A stretch of 64,000 nt of DNA from Ciona intestinalis (taxonomy: Eukaryota > Chordata > Ascidiacea > Phlebobranchia > Cionidae): contig NC_020173.2 in NCBI RefSeq assembly GCF_000224145.3, positions 903,624-967,623 of the forward strand, written 5' to 3'. The notes beneath the pieces are model-generated. The model did not search any database. It saw only the letters and a list, made by a program, of their open reading frames with translations, and had not been told where the DNA came from. Below, piece by piece: positions 1 through 9,716 of the stretch. The position numbers and the translations under genes were made by a program. Position 1 is the stretch's first letter, and the number at the start of each line of letters is the position of its first letter.

Positions 1-392
1 TTTTCTTGCCCTACTGCTATAGTTGTTAACATGTTACCTATACATTATGTTATTGCGTAACAATTGGTATTGTTTGAACGACAACGGGTAATGTTCGAAC
101 ATCAATGGATAAATTTTGTATCCTACAAATGTATATAAACATGTAATATCAGAAAAATGATAATAACTAGTGATAAAGTTTTTATTTTTGCTACAAATTG
201 GGTATTACTACTCTGTTTTTGGCACAAGTCACTTCTCATAAATGATTTTTTTAATATTTAAAAACCGTAATCAGCTTTGACGGGCGTTTTATAAAGTCGT
301 GATAATACTGTCGAATGATTCTGTAACCTTATTTTCCTGATTATCATTAAATGGGGGTCCGTAAAAAGAAAATTAAAAAAAGTCTCGTCTGA

Positions 393-427
393 CAAAGTGT
401 CCCATCTCCCCCACCCTGCTATATAAG
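393..427 (+). mobile_element. MITE fragment (CCCCACCCTAC family), 3' end only
   Basis: GTGTCCCATCTCCCCCACCC matches the terminal segment of the MITE family found in full at 8640-8834 and 45361-45555. The 5' part is missing or unrecognisable. Confidence 0.5.
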
Positions 428-550
428 CATGAATAAAATAGGCAGGGGTCAATATGACTTTAATTTAAAATGAAAACAACAAAAAATATCGGTTTAACGT
501 TATATATACATATATTTGTAACGGGCGCTATTGCGTATCCGCCGAGACGC

Positions 551-568
551 TACTGCGCATGCGCAGTA
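551..568. promoter_or_regulatory. NRF-1-like palindromic site
   Basis: TACTGCGCATGCGCAGTA is a perfect 18-bp palindrome around GCGCATGCGC, the known NRF-1 core in animals. Such sites usually lie in promoters of housekeeping or mitochondrial genes. The nearest start to the right is the P450 at 1303, about 740 bp away, so it may instead serve a gene off the left edge. Confidence 0.55.
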
Positions 569-708
569 GGTCGGAACTAATACAGTACATGGTCTAATAA
601 ATAAGTACCAGCTGAAAAACGTTCCGGGGCAAAATATTACTTAACATATTTGGCAGCGTTTCAATTAAAAGACATTTCTACCAGACTGTACTGTTGGCGT
701 GCTGGCTA

Positions 709-780
709 TGTCTGATTACGTCAGACATCATGCTGTCCACATAATGTCTGATTACGTCAAACATCATGCTTTTCCGATAA
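709..780. repeat. two-copy 36-bp direct repeat with bZIP-like sites
   Basis: Two adjacent 36-bp units (709-744 and 745-780) share TGTCTGATTACGTCA and the following ACATCATGCT. Each carries TTACGTCA, which resembles ATF/CREB or C/EBP-ATF sites. The first copy is also palindromic (TGTCTGA, 5-bp spacer, TCAGACA). It may be regulatory or only a local duplication. Confidence 0.45.
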
Positions 781-1302
781 TTACCATAAATAAGGTAAAC
801 ACCCAAATCACTTTAATGTTCCACTTGACTCTGTTAGTATACTGTTCTATTTTGTTGCAAAGGCAAATAATATAGTTCGCATTTAGGTTTTAGTTTATTT
901 TTGATCAGCTGAAGCAAATATTTAGTTTCTATTTTTAACAGCATATTTTTCTAAGCAATTTTACAATGGACGCGAAAAGTATGGTATGTAAGGCATCTTG
1001 TTTGAGAAAAAAAAATCGCACCAGACGAATTTGACAAACTACAGGTCTCGGTTGGATACACCAACATATATCCCCTTGTCGGTTAGGCAAGTCGCACAAG
1101 CAATGCACGTTGCATTAGAATTTCAAGTTTCTTTAGTTTAGCATCTTAAAGATGTTCTATTGCAAATAAATTTAGATATAACATTCTATTTGGTTGACAC
1201 TTTAACAACGTAACAGAATTAGAACCCTACAGTAAGTATTGCTAATAAAAAAATCAGATCATTTATTAAAACAATCGATAGTTAGTTTAATGTTCGTAAA
1301 GT

Positions 1303-4300
1303 ATGATTGGCACATTTCAAACTATTTGTGCTTCAATTGGTCCATACCCTTTTACCGTTCTGGTAATTTGTGTGGTTTGGGTGTTTCGATGGTGGAGAAG
1401 ACCACACGATCTCCCACCAGGACCGCGGGGATTTCCTCTTCTTGGGGTGATACCTTTTATGGGTGAATTCCCTGAAAGAGTTATAAAGAAATGGAGTTTG
1501 GAAAAATATGGACCAATAATGTGTGCCCGGATGGGAATGCAGGACAGCGTCTTCTTAAACACTGCGGATGCTATTAAAATGGTGAATTTTATTTATATTC
1601 TGAATATTTCTTATCAAATTGGTTGGATAGACATATATTGTAACCGATGCAAAATTTTATTTAGGCATTTTGTGACAACAGTGAATATTTAAGTGGAAGA
1701 TCGCAAGAGCCCGCCATGAGCCTAGACTGACCTCGAGGTCTCAGTGCCGATAGTGACGTTAGTTGGGTAGTTATCGTTTCTCGTTATTAGTTATTGTGCT
1801 AGGGAAAGGGCGAATTATTTACCGGACAGAATCACGTGACAGCAGTGTGACGTCGTGCGCTAAAGGGGAATCGATTTGGACTGAACGGGACATCATTAAC
1901 CTCGTTTAACGGGGGGTTTGTTTTCATGGAAAAGTCTCTCATGAGATAAGTCGTATCTGCAGTGTTGACATTGATTAATGAAGTATTGGGATTGGGTTAT
2001 GTGACGTCACTATACGCGTCGAGTTGCAACAAAGATTATACAAATGACATCGGAAATACATATCACAGCATGGCATATATTGCACTTGTTAATTGTTACT
2101 TGTTAAAAAGGATGTATATAGTAGCCTACTGTAGGGTAGGATAGGACACATTTAACATAAAATATCCTAATCGTGTTTTCTATCGGAGTCGTGTGGATAC
2201 AACTTTATAATTCTTTGAATGTTCTTTGTTTACTACCAAATAGGACCAGAAAATATTTTTAAAAATGTCTCATCTTACCCTAATTTACTATATCTAATGG
2301 TTATCGCAGTTTTATCTTTATGTTCTTACGTCAAACATTGTAAGTCGCGTTGTTTGTGGAAGACGATACGATTTTGAGGACGAGAAATATCACCAAGTTT
2401 TAATCAATCTACAAAAAATGTAAGTTAGAATGTAACTTTCATTAAGTCTATAGACCCAATACAAGGTTTACATTTAGTTTGGGTGACGCGAAAGATGCAC
2501 CGTTCACACTTCTCATTGATTTTTTTCCTGGTCTTAAACACCACCTGCTTTGGTTTCGTGGGGCTAATAACAGGATGATCGAACGAATAAAAAACTGGTT
2601 AGGTGAGAATGTGTTTACATATAAAAGCTGTTTGTGGTGTTATATATTATGCAGCATATTAAAGCAAACCATATATTTATCCAAGAACATAGTAAAGATC
2701 ACGTTGAAGAACACAAGAAAACCTTTGATAAAAACAATCTTCGCGACTTGATTGACTCATTTCTACACGAACAAGCATATGGGAAAACGGAAAACAAGAA
2801 CGTATATACAGTAAGTTACGTTGTATGCAATATAAATAAGAAACATTTTAAAAAGGCATTATAGTGTATTGAAATAACGTTACGTCGTTACAGGAGGAAG
2901 AACTGATTGTTATCGTCCGTGATCTATTTTCTGCTGGCTCTGAAACCAGTAGTAACTCTATACTGTGGATATTGATAGTTCTACTGCATCATCCACACCA
3001 TGCAAAAAAATGTATACAAGAAATCGACGATGTTATGGGTAAGCGCTTTTAAATTCCTAATAATTTATTGTTTTAACTGATAGAAATTACTTAAAAAATG
3101 AATAAATGTAACTTACTTTATCCTCGCGTGGCCGGAAAATTACAGTCGTTATAACACGGGTGTTCATACACCTCGTGCCAGCTTACGAGTTACCATGTAT
3201 GTTACTTTGTGGGTGATTTTTGTTTTTGATTTTTTCATTTCTTTTATTTATGGCTGATAGTTTGACCAACCCATTAGTGAACTTTGGGTTGGAGCAATTG
3301 TTGTTAAGTGTCTTGCCCAAGGCACATACGCCCACAATGGTAGCAGCGCCGAGCCTTGAACACATTACCTCTGGATTAGAGGCAGGTGCGCTAACCAACT
3401 ATATACTACGGCCTACACAAACACACATTCCTTAAATCTTGTTTTACGGGTGCCACATTCGATAATAGCCAAAAACAAATATTACAATATTATTTGACAG
3501 TGTTTTTTCACGGTCAAAAAAAGTGCTCGATAGATGCAACCTTAGATATAACAGGGAAACAAGTGAAGGAGTGAATAACTTGATTTTTAAAGTGTGAATA
3601 TTATTTTGTGTTACTTACGTATATTTATAATAATAAATTTAGTTATGTGACAAAATTAACAAGGATTTTAAACTGTCTCTTCTTACCCTGTCTATTTTCG
3701 AATCGATAAGGTTACACCTGCTGTGCAAATTGCTAAATAACTCGCGAGTTTAATATATATAGTATAGGATGGGGAAAGACGGGACGCCTTTAGCACATAA
3801 CATCCCTGATCGTATTTCATACAATTAACAATGGTCTATGGGAGTCGTAGGGATACGGTTTTATGATTCTTTGAACGTTCTTTGTTTACCACCAAATAGG
3901 ACGAGAAAATGAAATAAAAAGGTATAGGAGATCCCATCTTCCCCCACTCTACTACGCTTCTTTGAAGTGTCGTCACTTGATAAATGTATGGTAGTAATAA
4001 TTCGTGGTGTTACTCCAAAGTCGTATATATATTTTGAGTAATATTAAACTTAAGGGGTCCCGTCTTCTCCCACTCTACTATATTATTTAAAAAGGTCCCA
4101 ATGGAGCTCCAAGCAGCCAACATAGGGAAAAGATGCCGTTTACTTGCGCGGTGATTCAAGAGACTTTTCGATACAGAACTGTTGCCCCAATTGGATTACA
4201 ACATTATGCACAAGCTACTGTCGAATTAGGTGGTTACGTTATTCCTCAAGGAACAATGGTAAACATGAGTTTTAACTATAGTTAACCTACTGATCGTTCC

Positions 4301-4631
4301 TTAACAGTCATGTTTCTACCAGGTTTACTCCAACATTTGGGGAGTTCACAACGACCCGGTAGCTTGGCCAAACCCTTCTGAGTTTGACCCGTACAGACAC
4401 ATAAACAAAGATGGAAAATTCGTTCCCAGTAACAATATAATGACATTTTCAATTGGACCACGCAGTTGCCCGGGAGAGGCCTTGGCAAAATTGGAAATCT
4501 TTATGTTTGTCACAAAAATTTTGCAAAAGTTTAATGTCAGAGCATCTCCTAATAACCCGCCGTCTTTGGATGGTGTTAACTGCCTACAGTTTACTCCATT
4601 ATCGTGTGAGGTTATTTTAACGGAGCGCTGA
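1303..4631 (+). CDS. cytochrome P450, CYP2-like, with an internal segment apparently missing
   Basis: A heme-thiolate monooxygenase, expected to be anchored in the ER. Exons supported by splice sites and phase: 1303-1581, 1665 onward, about 2310-2419, 2478-2602, 2665-2810, 2894-3038, 4095-4258, 4323-4631. Visible features: N-terminal membrane helix, proline hinge DLPPGPRGFPLLG, I-helix FSAGSETSS, ETFR (ExxR), and heme-binding FSIGPRSCPGE with its cysteine. Exon 1 joins in phase to EYLSGRSQEP, the usual CYP2 exon-2 start, but that frame meets a TGA at about 1728 with no GT donor before it. No sequence for the helix-C region follows. Roughly 60 residues of a normal 490-500 are unaccounted for. 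This is either a damaged host gene, an assembly deletion, or an exon I failed to find. Family call is strong; functionality is doubtful. Confidence 0.8.
2128..2290 (+). mobile_element. MITE, CCCCACCCTAC family, P450 intron
   Basis: It starts with GTAGGGTAGGATAGGACAC, shares the internal TTGAATGTTCTTTGTTTACT block with the other copies, and ends in a degenerate CTTACCCTAATTTACTA. It ends about 20 bp before the acceptor used at 2310 in the P450 gene. Confidence 0.75.
3112..3417 (-). mobile_element. tRNA-derived SINE, near full length
   Basis: On the minus strand the tRNA-like head is at about 3350-3417 (a GGTTAG A-box-like stretch and a degenerate B box). The body and a tail with GGCCACGCGAGGATAAAG follow. 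The same order occurs in the copies near 24.96, 47.8 and 63.6 kb. It lies in the P450 intron 3039-4094. Confidence 0.7.
3759..3953 (+). mobile_element. MITE, CCCCACCCTAC family, full length
   Basis: Inverted ends AGTATAGGATGGGGAAAGAC and CCCATCTTCCCCCACTCTAC bracket the shared internal TTCTTTGTTTACCACCAA block. It lies in the P450 intron 3039-4094. Confidence 0.8.
4050..4082 (+). mobile_element. MITE fragment beside the P450 acceptor
   Basis: GGTCCCGTCTTCTCCCACTC followed by TACTATA is the terminal part of the MITE family. It ends about 12 bp before the exon starting at 4095 and supplies most of the pyrimidine-rich sequence before that acceptor. Confidence 0.6.
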
Positions 4632-4736
4632 CTTGTATTGGCTGATGCGTCGTATACACATTGCATAATTTGTACAGTCTGCTTTAAAGATGAATTCTGT
4701 GATAAAATGTACAAACTTTTGGAATTCGCAAATCCT

Positions 4737-4853
4737 GCTCTATGGGAGTCGTAAGGATATAGTTCTATAAATATTTAAATATGTTCTTTGTTTACTGGTA
4801 AATGGGAAGCGAAAATAAAGTTAAAATTTTGCATCTTCCCCCACCCTACTGTA
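4737..4853 (+). mobile_element. MITE, 5'-truncated, downstream of P450
   Basis: It begins within the family's internal TATGGGAGTCGTAAGGATAT block and ends with CATCTTCCCCCACCCTACTG. It lies about 105 bp past the P450 stop codon. Confidence 0.7.
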
Positions 4854-5166
4854 CCTATTCATTATTTAATTCTTCAAAAACCATGGCGAAGAAAGTATTG
4901 AAAAAAAAGAAGAAATGAAATAAATACCAAAACGACGGTCGTTAAACCATTCGCATTTGAATACGAATACACTACATGGGTAAAAGCGCTGATTAAAAGC
5001 ATGGCTAAAGGCCATGGTTTATACAGCTTTAATTATTTTGTGTGTCCATAACGTGACACGTCAAATATGCGAGTTTGAATGTACATATCACATAATTCGC
5101 CTTGGAACACTCCACTATAGAAGTATATAGTTCGCTTGAATGTTACGCGTGCTTTGTGTATAGAAT

Positions 5167-8100
5167 ATGAAAGGAATCATTTCAATTGACGGAAACGCGC
5201 TGGGAATCGCTATGGCTGCAAATGGTTTTGAATTGTAAGTTTAGTTCAGCGCATAGTGAATGTTGAAAGGCTTTAATTTATCATCGTGTGGTTTAGAACT
5301 ACTAAAAAAGTATGTTGTGTTATGCCTTGTTTATCCTTTTTACATTGAAACTTATTAGTGCATCTAACGAACCTCTTCCGTGGAAAAAAGATACTGTTAC
5401 CGAAGATTGCAGAGATTGCATGGTAGGTAGGCCTATATGGGAATGTGACAAAAACACAAGTATATATTTTAATTGTAATCAAAATGGTTAATGTATTAGA
5501 ACAATAGTTCAGCCTATAGTTGAAGTTGAAGTCAAACTATTAACATAGCGCATACTTGTAATACATTGCACCACATAGTTTGTTCTGGTTATAGCAGTTT
5601 GTTTTACCAAATTCGCTTGTATATGTCATATATAGTGGGGTAGGGGAATATATTGTGGGGTGTTTTTCCTTCCCATTTAGTAGTAAACAAAGAACATTCA
5701 AAGAATTATAAAAACCGTATTCTCACGACTCCGATAGACCGTTGTTAAATGTTTAAAACACAACCAGGATAGTGTGTACTAAAGGTGTCCCGTCTACCCC
5801 CACCCTACTATATGTCAAAATAATATCTGGAAGTATTGCTCTATCATCAGGTGTACCGGTACTATGAATGTGAAGATAATGCTGTCTGCAACCAAGGAGT
5901 GTTCAAAGACAGTTTATATTCTACTGCGTTCAGGAATCATTGTTTCGGAAGATACGCTCTTGATCAATCAACCATTGACGATTTTTTTACCAAGTTTTAT
6001 TCTGGAAAAAAGGGCTGGAGAGACCCACTTAATGTTACGTATAGATCTAGTGTAAACAAAACACCAGCATTTAAAAGCAAACCAATATATTTGTTCATTT
6101 AAAAGCGTACTAATATTTCTTAAAATAAAAAAAAAGAATTTATGTTGGGGGAAATGAGACATCTTTTCATTATATTTTTTCGTACTATCTGGTAGTAAAC
6201 CAAAACATTTAAAAATTATAAAATCGTATCCTAACGACTCCTATAGACCGTTGATAATTGTTTAAAGCACGATCATGATATTTGAATAAGGGTGTCCCGT
6301 CTTCCCCCACGCTGCTATATATACGGTCCATTTGGCAGAAATCAGTTTAACATGTATTTCCATATAGGAGCTGGTAACTACTCTGCATGAGACGACGTAC
6401 TGGGGGAACCCTTCTTACTCTAATAAGACCAAATGTGCATTGACGTTAGAAGACATTTATTCGTTACGGAACCAAACTGATAGGAAACCACCTGAACGCA
6501 AGAAGAACAAAAAGCGAAAACGAAAGAAGCGAAAACGTCAACGGTCTGTAGAGCCTCAACGGCCGCATATTTCAAAGCAGTTGTTCTATTGTCCTATCAA
6601 TAAAAGTGTCATTTGGATGGAACAAATACGCTATTGTGGTCCTAAGGATTCAGTGGTGCATTACTCTGAATGCATATGCCATCAGTAAGTTGCAATATTT
6701 CACAAGTTTTAGATAGTATTATTGTTATTTCTTTATTTCGTTGACATAAAGCAGTTTTGTAGAGTTTAGCGTTACCAGAACTGGCGTCCGAGGAGCAGCA
6801 ATGGATTGAGGCACGGAAAATCGCCCACTAGCTCAAAAATGCATATACCGCTGTTGTTACAATATCTTGACAATGTTTGACAATTTGATAAATAATTTCA
6901 AACTGTTCAAAAATATTCGGACTTTTTTTTGTCAACACTATATATATGTAGTAGGGCGGGCAAGGTGGGCCACCTTTTTATCCATTTTCTCGTCCTTCTG
7001 GTAGTAAACAAAAAACATTTACATTATTTTAAAACCGTATCATCACGACTCCCACAAACCGTTGTTAGTTGTTTAAAGAATCAAGATATTTGGATATTGC
7101 GTACTGCGGAGTACCGTCCTCCCCCACCCTACTATATATTGTGCAAAGACATTGTTGTCAAATCTGTATATATTGTTATAGAGCCAACACGAAAGGTCGG
7201 TTAATGCAAACTGGTATTTGTTTTGACGACTACGGTTACTTGAATAATAACTGTACAACATATGATCTCATTCCATGTTACTGCCCAATCTCAATAAATG
7301 GTGACGTAACTGTTGCAAGGTATATATAGCAAAGCATAAAGAATGTACTGCCTTTTATTGGAATGTTAATGTTGGAGATTTGGTAATTGTTTGCTTGCTT
7401 TTAAGTCACACGAATTCACCAAAAGTTTCGACTGCGATCGCTTCTAACTTCACAACTACAGTAAAGGTAATGCCTGTACCAGGTGGTAAAATAAATAATT
7501 TGTGTAAATAATTTGTGGACATGGTTCTATAATTAATTCTTTGAATGTTCTTTCTTTACTAACAAATGGGACGAGAATAGAGAACGGACAGTGTCCAATC
7601 TCTCCTTTCCCTATATAAAAACTTTAGTCCAAAATAGTTTTTGAAATATTGGCAACCTTTCTTTTATTTACGTTACAGCAAATAGGGTTCAACGCGACGA
7701 CTACACTGAACAATCAACCACTCAAGTCTATACTCACTACTGTAGTTATTGTACTGTCTGCATGTTTGATGGTGGTTATCATAACTGTCATCGTATTTTG
7801 CGGATTAGAACTGCTAAGGAAATCGGTTGGCGATCAAAGGCAAAGTCGGGCTGGATCACCTGTGAGTTGCCTTTCCTTCCAACATTTTTACTGTCATTTG
7901 ACATTTACAATTTGTAAATAACCATTTTTATGGACACATCATTTTTTTTATCAAGCATCAAGGCTCTACGATCGGGGATCGGCAAGGCGGGAGTAACCAA
8001 CAGGATCCGGATTACTTTTGCATGGCTAACAAGCAGGGTCAAAGTGTTTACCAAACTATCGGTGCTTACACATTCAAACCAAATCCACCATCTGAAGTGG

Positions 8101-8429
8101 ATCCTCTACCGCCTGCACTCCCGTTACGTCTCTTTTCTGTTGGTGGTTCCAGCTTACGAACCCCGCCACGTTCCCGATGCACAACTGAGCCAAGCGTCTA
8201 TCTTTCCCCCATTGTTTCCGAACCCAAACCGAGCACCGAACACCCAGTTGTTCCTGTCGACCAAGCCTATGATTCTATCAGCGTACAGGAGGAAGAATAC
8301 GACCTGCCCCCGCCTGCTGATGACCCTGAATTCAGCGATGTTGAATTTTCCGATGACCCCTGCTACGATGACCGAAATGACGACATGAGAGTAAACCCGC
8401 TATATGCTAGCGAAGACGACATGCAGTGA
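5167..8429 (+). CDS. unrecognised single-pass membrane protein with a furin-like site
   Basis: Eight phase-consistent exons give 501 residues: 5167-5234, 5359-5422, 5851-6051, 6368-6684, 7182-7319, 7406-7466, 7679-7861, 7956-8429. The N-terminal ~300 residues are rich in Cys and carry several N-glycosylation sequons (NVT, NKT, NQT, NKS, NFT, NAT), as expected outside the cell. A strongly basic run at about residues 154-170 ends KRKRQR before Ser, a typical proprotein-convertase site. One hydrophobic helix spans about 301-326. The ~175-residue tail is Pro-, Tyr- and acid-rich and ends ASEDDMQ, suggesting cytoplasmic docking. No clear signal peptide follows the chosen ATG, so the true start may lie in an upstream exon. 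I recognise no family. It could be a processed, membrane-anchored ligand or receptor (inference). Confidence 0.7.
5632..5816 (-). mobile_element. MITE, CCCCACCCTAC family, reverse orientation
   Basis: The internal block reads TAGTAGTAAACAAAGAACAT on the plus strand, so the copy is inverted. It ends with GTCTACCCCCACCCTACTAT and lies in intron 2 of the membrane-protein gene, 34 bp before the exon at 5851. Confidence 0.75.
6141..6322 (-). mobile_element. MITE, CCCCACCCTAC family, reverse orientation
   Basis: It contains TGGTAGTAAACCAAAACATT and ends GTCCCGTCTTCCCCCACGCT. It lies in intron 3 of the membrane-protein gene, about 45 bp before the exon at 6368. Confidence 0.75.
6947..7136 (-). mobile_element. 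MITE, CCCCACCCTAC family, reverse orientation
   Basis: It starts GTAGTAGGGCGGGCAAGGTG, contains TGGTAGTAAACAAAAAACAT, and ends CCTCCCCCACCCTACTATA. It lies in intron 4 of the membrane-protein gene, about 45 bp before the exon at 7182. Confidence 0.75.
7520..7615 (+). mobile_element. MITE, 5'-truncated
   Basis: It contains ATTCTTTGAATGTTCTTTCT and GGGACGAGAATAGAGAACGG, and ends in a degenerate CTCCTTTCCCTATATA. It occupies about half of the 212-bp intron 6 of the membrane-protein gene. Confidence 0.6.
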
Positions 8430-8639
8430 CACGATGTTATTCTAATATAGCACAAATATATAGCTACCAAAATCTCAATGCTCGGTCTGCAAGGAAAGAC
8501 TGAAAATTTGAAAAAATGGTATAGTCGTCCATGACCGAATTTTAATACTTAATAACAGTAACAAATTTTGCCGCGAACTATGGGTACCGGTTAAAGTGAT
8601 TTAAAAAAGAAAGTCTCGTCTTTTCCCACGCTATTGTAT

Positions 8640-8834
8640 ATAGTAGGGTGGGGAAAGGTGGGATACCTATAGCACATAACATCTAAATAATCTGATCGTG
8701 TTTTAAACAGGTCACAACAGTCCATGGGAATCGTGAGAATATAGTTTAATAATTTTTTGAATGTTATTTGTTTATTACTACTAAGTGGAATGGAAAAAAA
8801 AATGAAAAAGGGTCCCATCTTTCCCCATTTTACT
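8640..8834 (+). mobile_element. MITE, CCCCACCCTAC family, full length, with an adjacent fragment
   Basis: Ends TAGTAGGGTGGGGAAAGGTG and CCCATCTTTCCCCATTTTAC flank the usual internal block. A second fragment made only of the 3' terminal segment (about 8604-8638) abuts it, showing repeated insertion into the same spot. Confidence 0.75.
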
Positions 8835-9716
8835 GCATGTAGTTTACTCATATTTTACTTAATGCATATAGAGATTAAATATTAAACAGTCGTATTCCGT
8901 AAATATTATTTTGGCAAAACTTTCGTAAATGATTAAAACACACTTGTCTGTGACTGCTTTCGCACAAGGTTTTATGTAATAAAGGTTCTCCTATTTTCTG
9001 TGTTAAGAGGGCAGCACGCGCTTTAATTCTCGACTGTCCTCACATTGTCTGTAACCCGATGCCTTTCGTCGTTTTGTTTAACATTATTGTACCGAGTTGT
9101 CGACCTATCGTTATGGAGTTGGATAACGTTGGGATAATTCCGAGCTTAAACTTGCACTGTCAGCAAGACTTGACGTTTTAAAACATCCGACAACCAAGAC
9201 AAACCGGTTTGATCTGCTCGAATTAGAATAAGAATGCAGTGTATTTTTTAAACAGGGGCATATTTTATGCTTCCCCAAGTTTCCGTAAAAATACGGAGTA
9301 TCCTGGTTTTGAGAATGGCGCTTCTACCTCAGCTTATCATAAGCTCTATTGCGCAAGTGTTTGCGCGTAAATTCGACGTGTGAGAGAAGGCAATGACTAA
9401 GCAAACTTTTGGTGTGTAAGCTTCTTTGCTAAGAGGTAGCACATTTCTTTCTCTACTGTTCTCCTGTTGTTTGTACAAATAGATTAAACTTGTCCCTTAT
9501 CAATTATTCAAAGAGTTCCCGAAAAGAACCAGTGGTACAAACATTTTATTATTTGAAATTACTAGAACAACCAGCAAAACTGGTACATTCATTTGGAAAT
9601 GCTGCTTAAAAATTTAAAAGAAACTGAGAGCATAATTTTTTTCGAATTCCAATGCTGCGGAAATGTAATATCTGAATGGAATAGTTTGATTTCTTATTAT
9701 AAACTATATGCGTCAA
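8835..9716. other. intergenic, no gene seen
   Basis: It lies between the membrane-protein gene (+) and the 3' end of thioredoxin (-), so both genes converge here. It presumably holds their 3' UTRs. I saw no coding exon, RNA gene or repeat I could name. Confidence 0.5.

Larger units (their letters stand above)
1..1302. other. intergenic region upstream of the P450 gene
   Basis: I find no convincing coding exon. It holds a fragment of the common MITE family (393-427), an NRF-1-like palindrome (551-568) and a two-copy repeat with TTACGTCA motifs (709-780). These are described as separate entries. The NRF-1-like site may belong to a gene to the left of the window. Confidence 0.5.
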
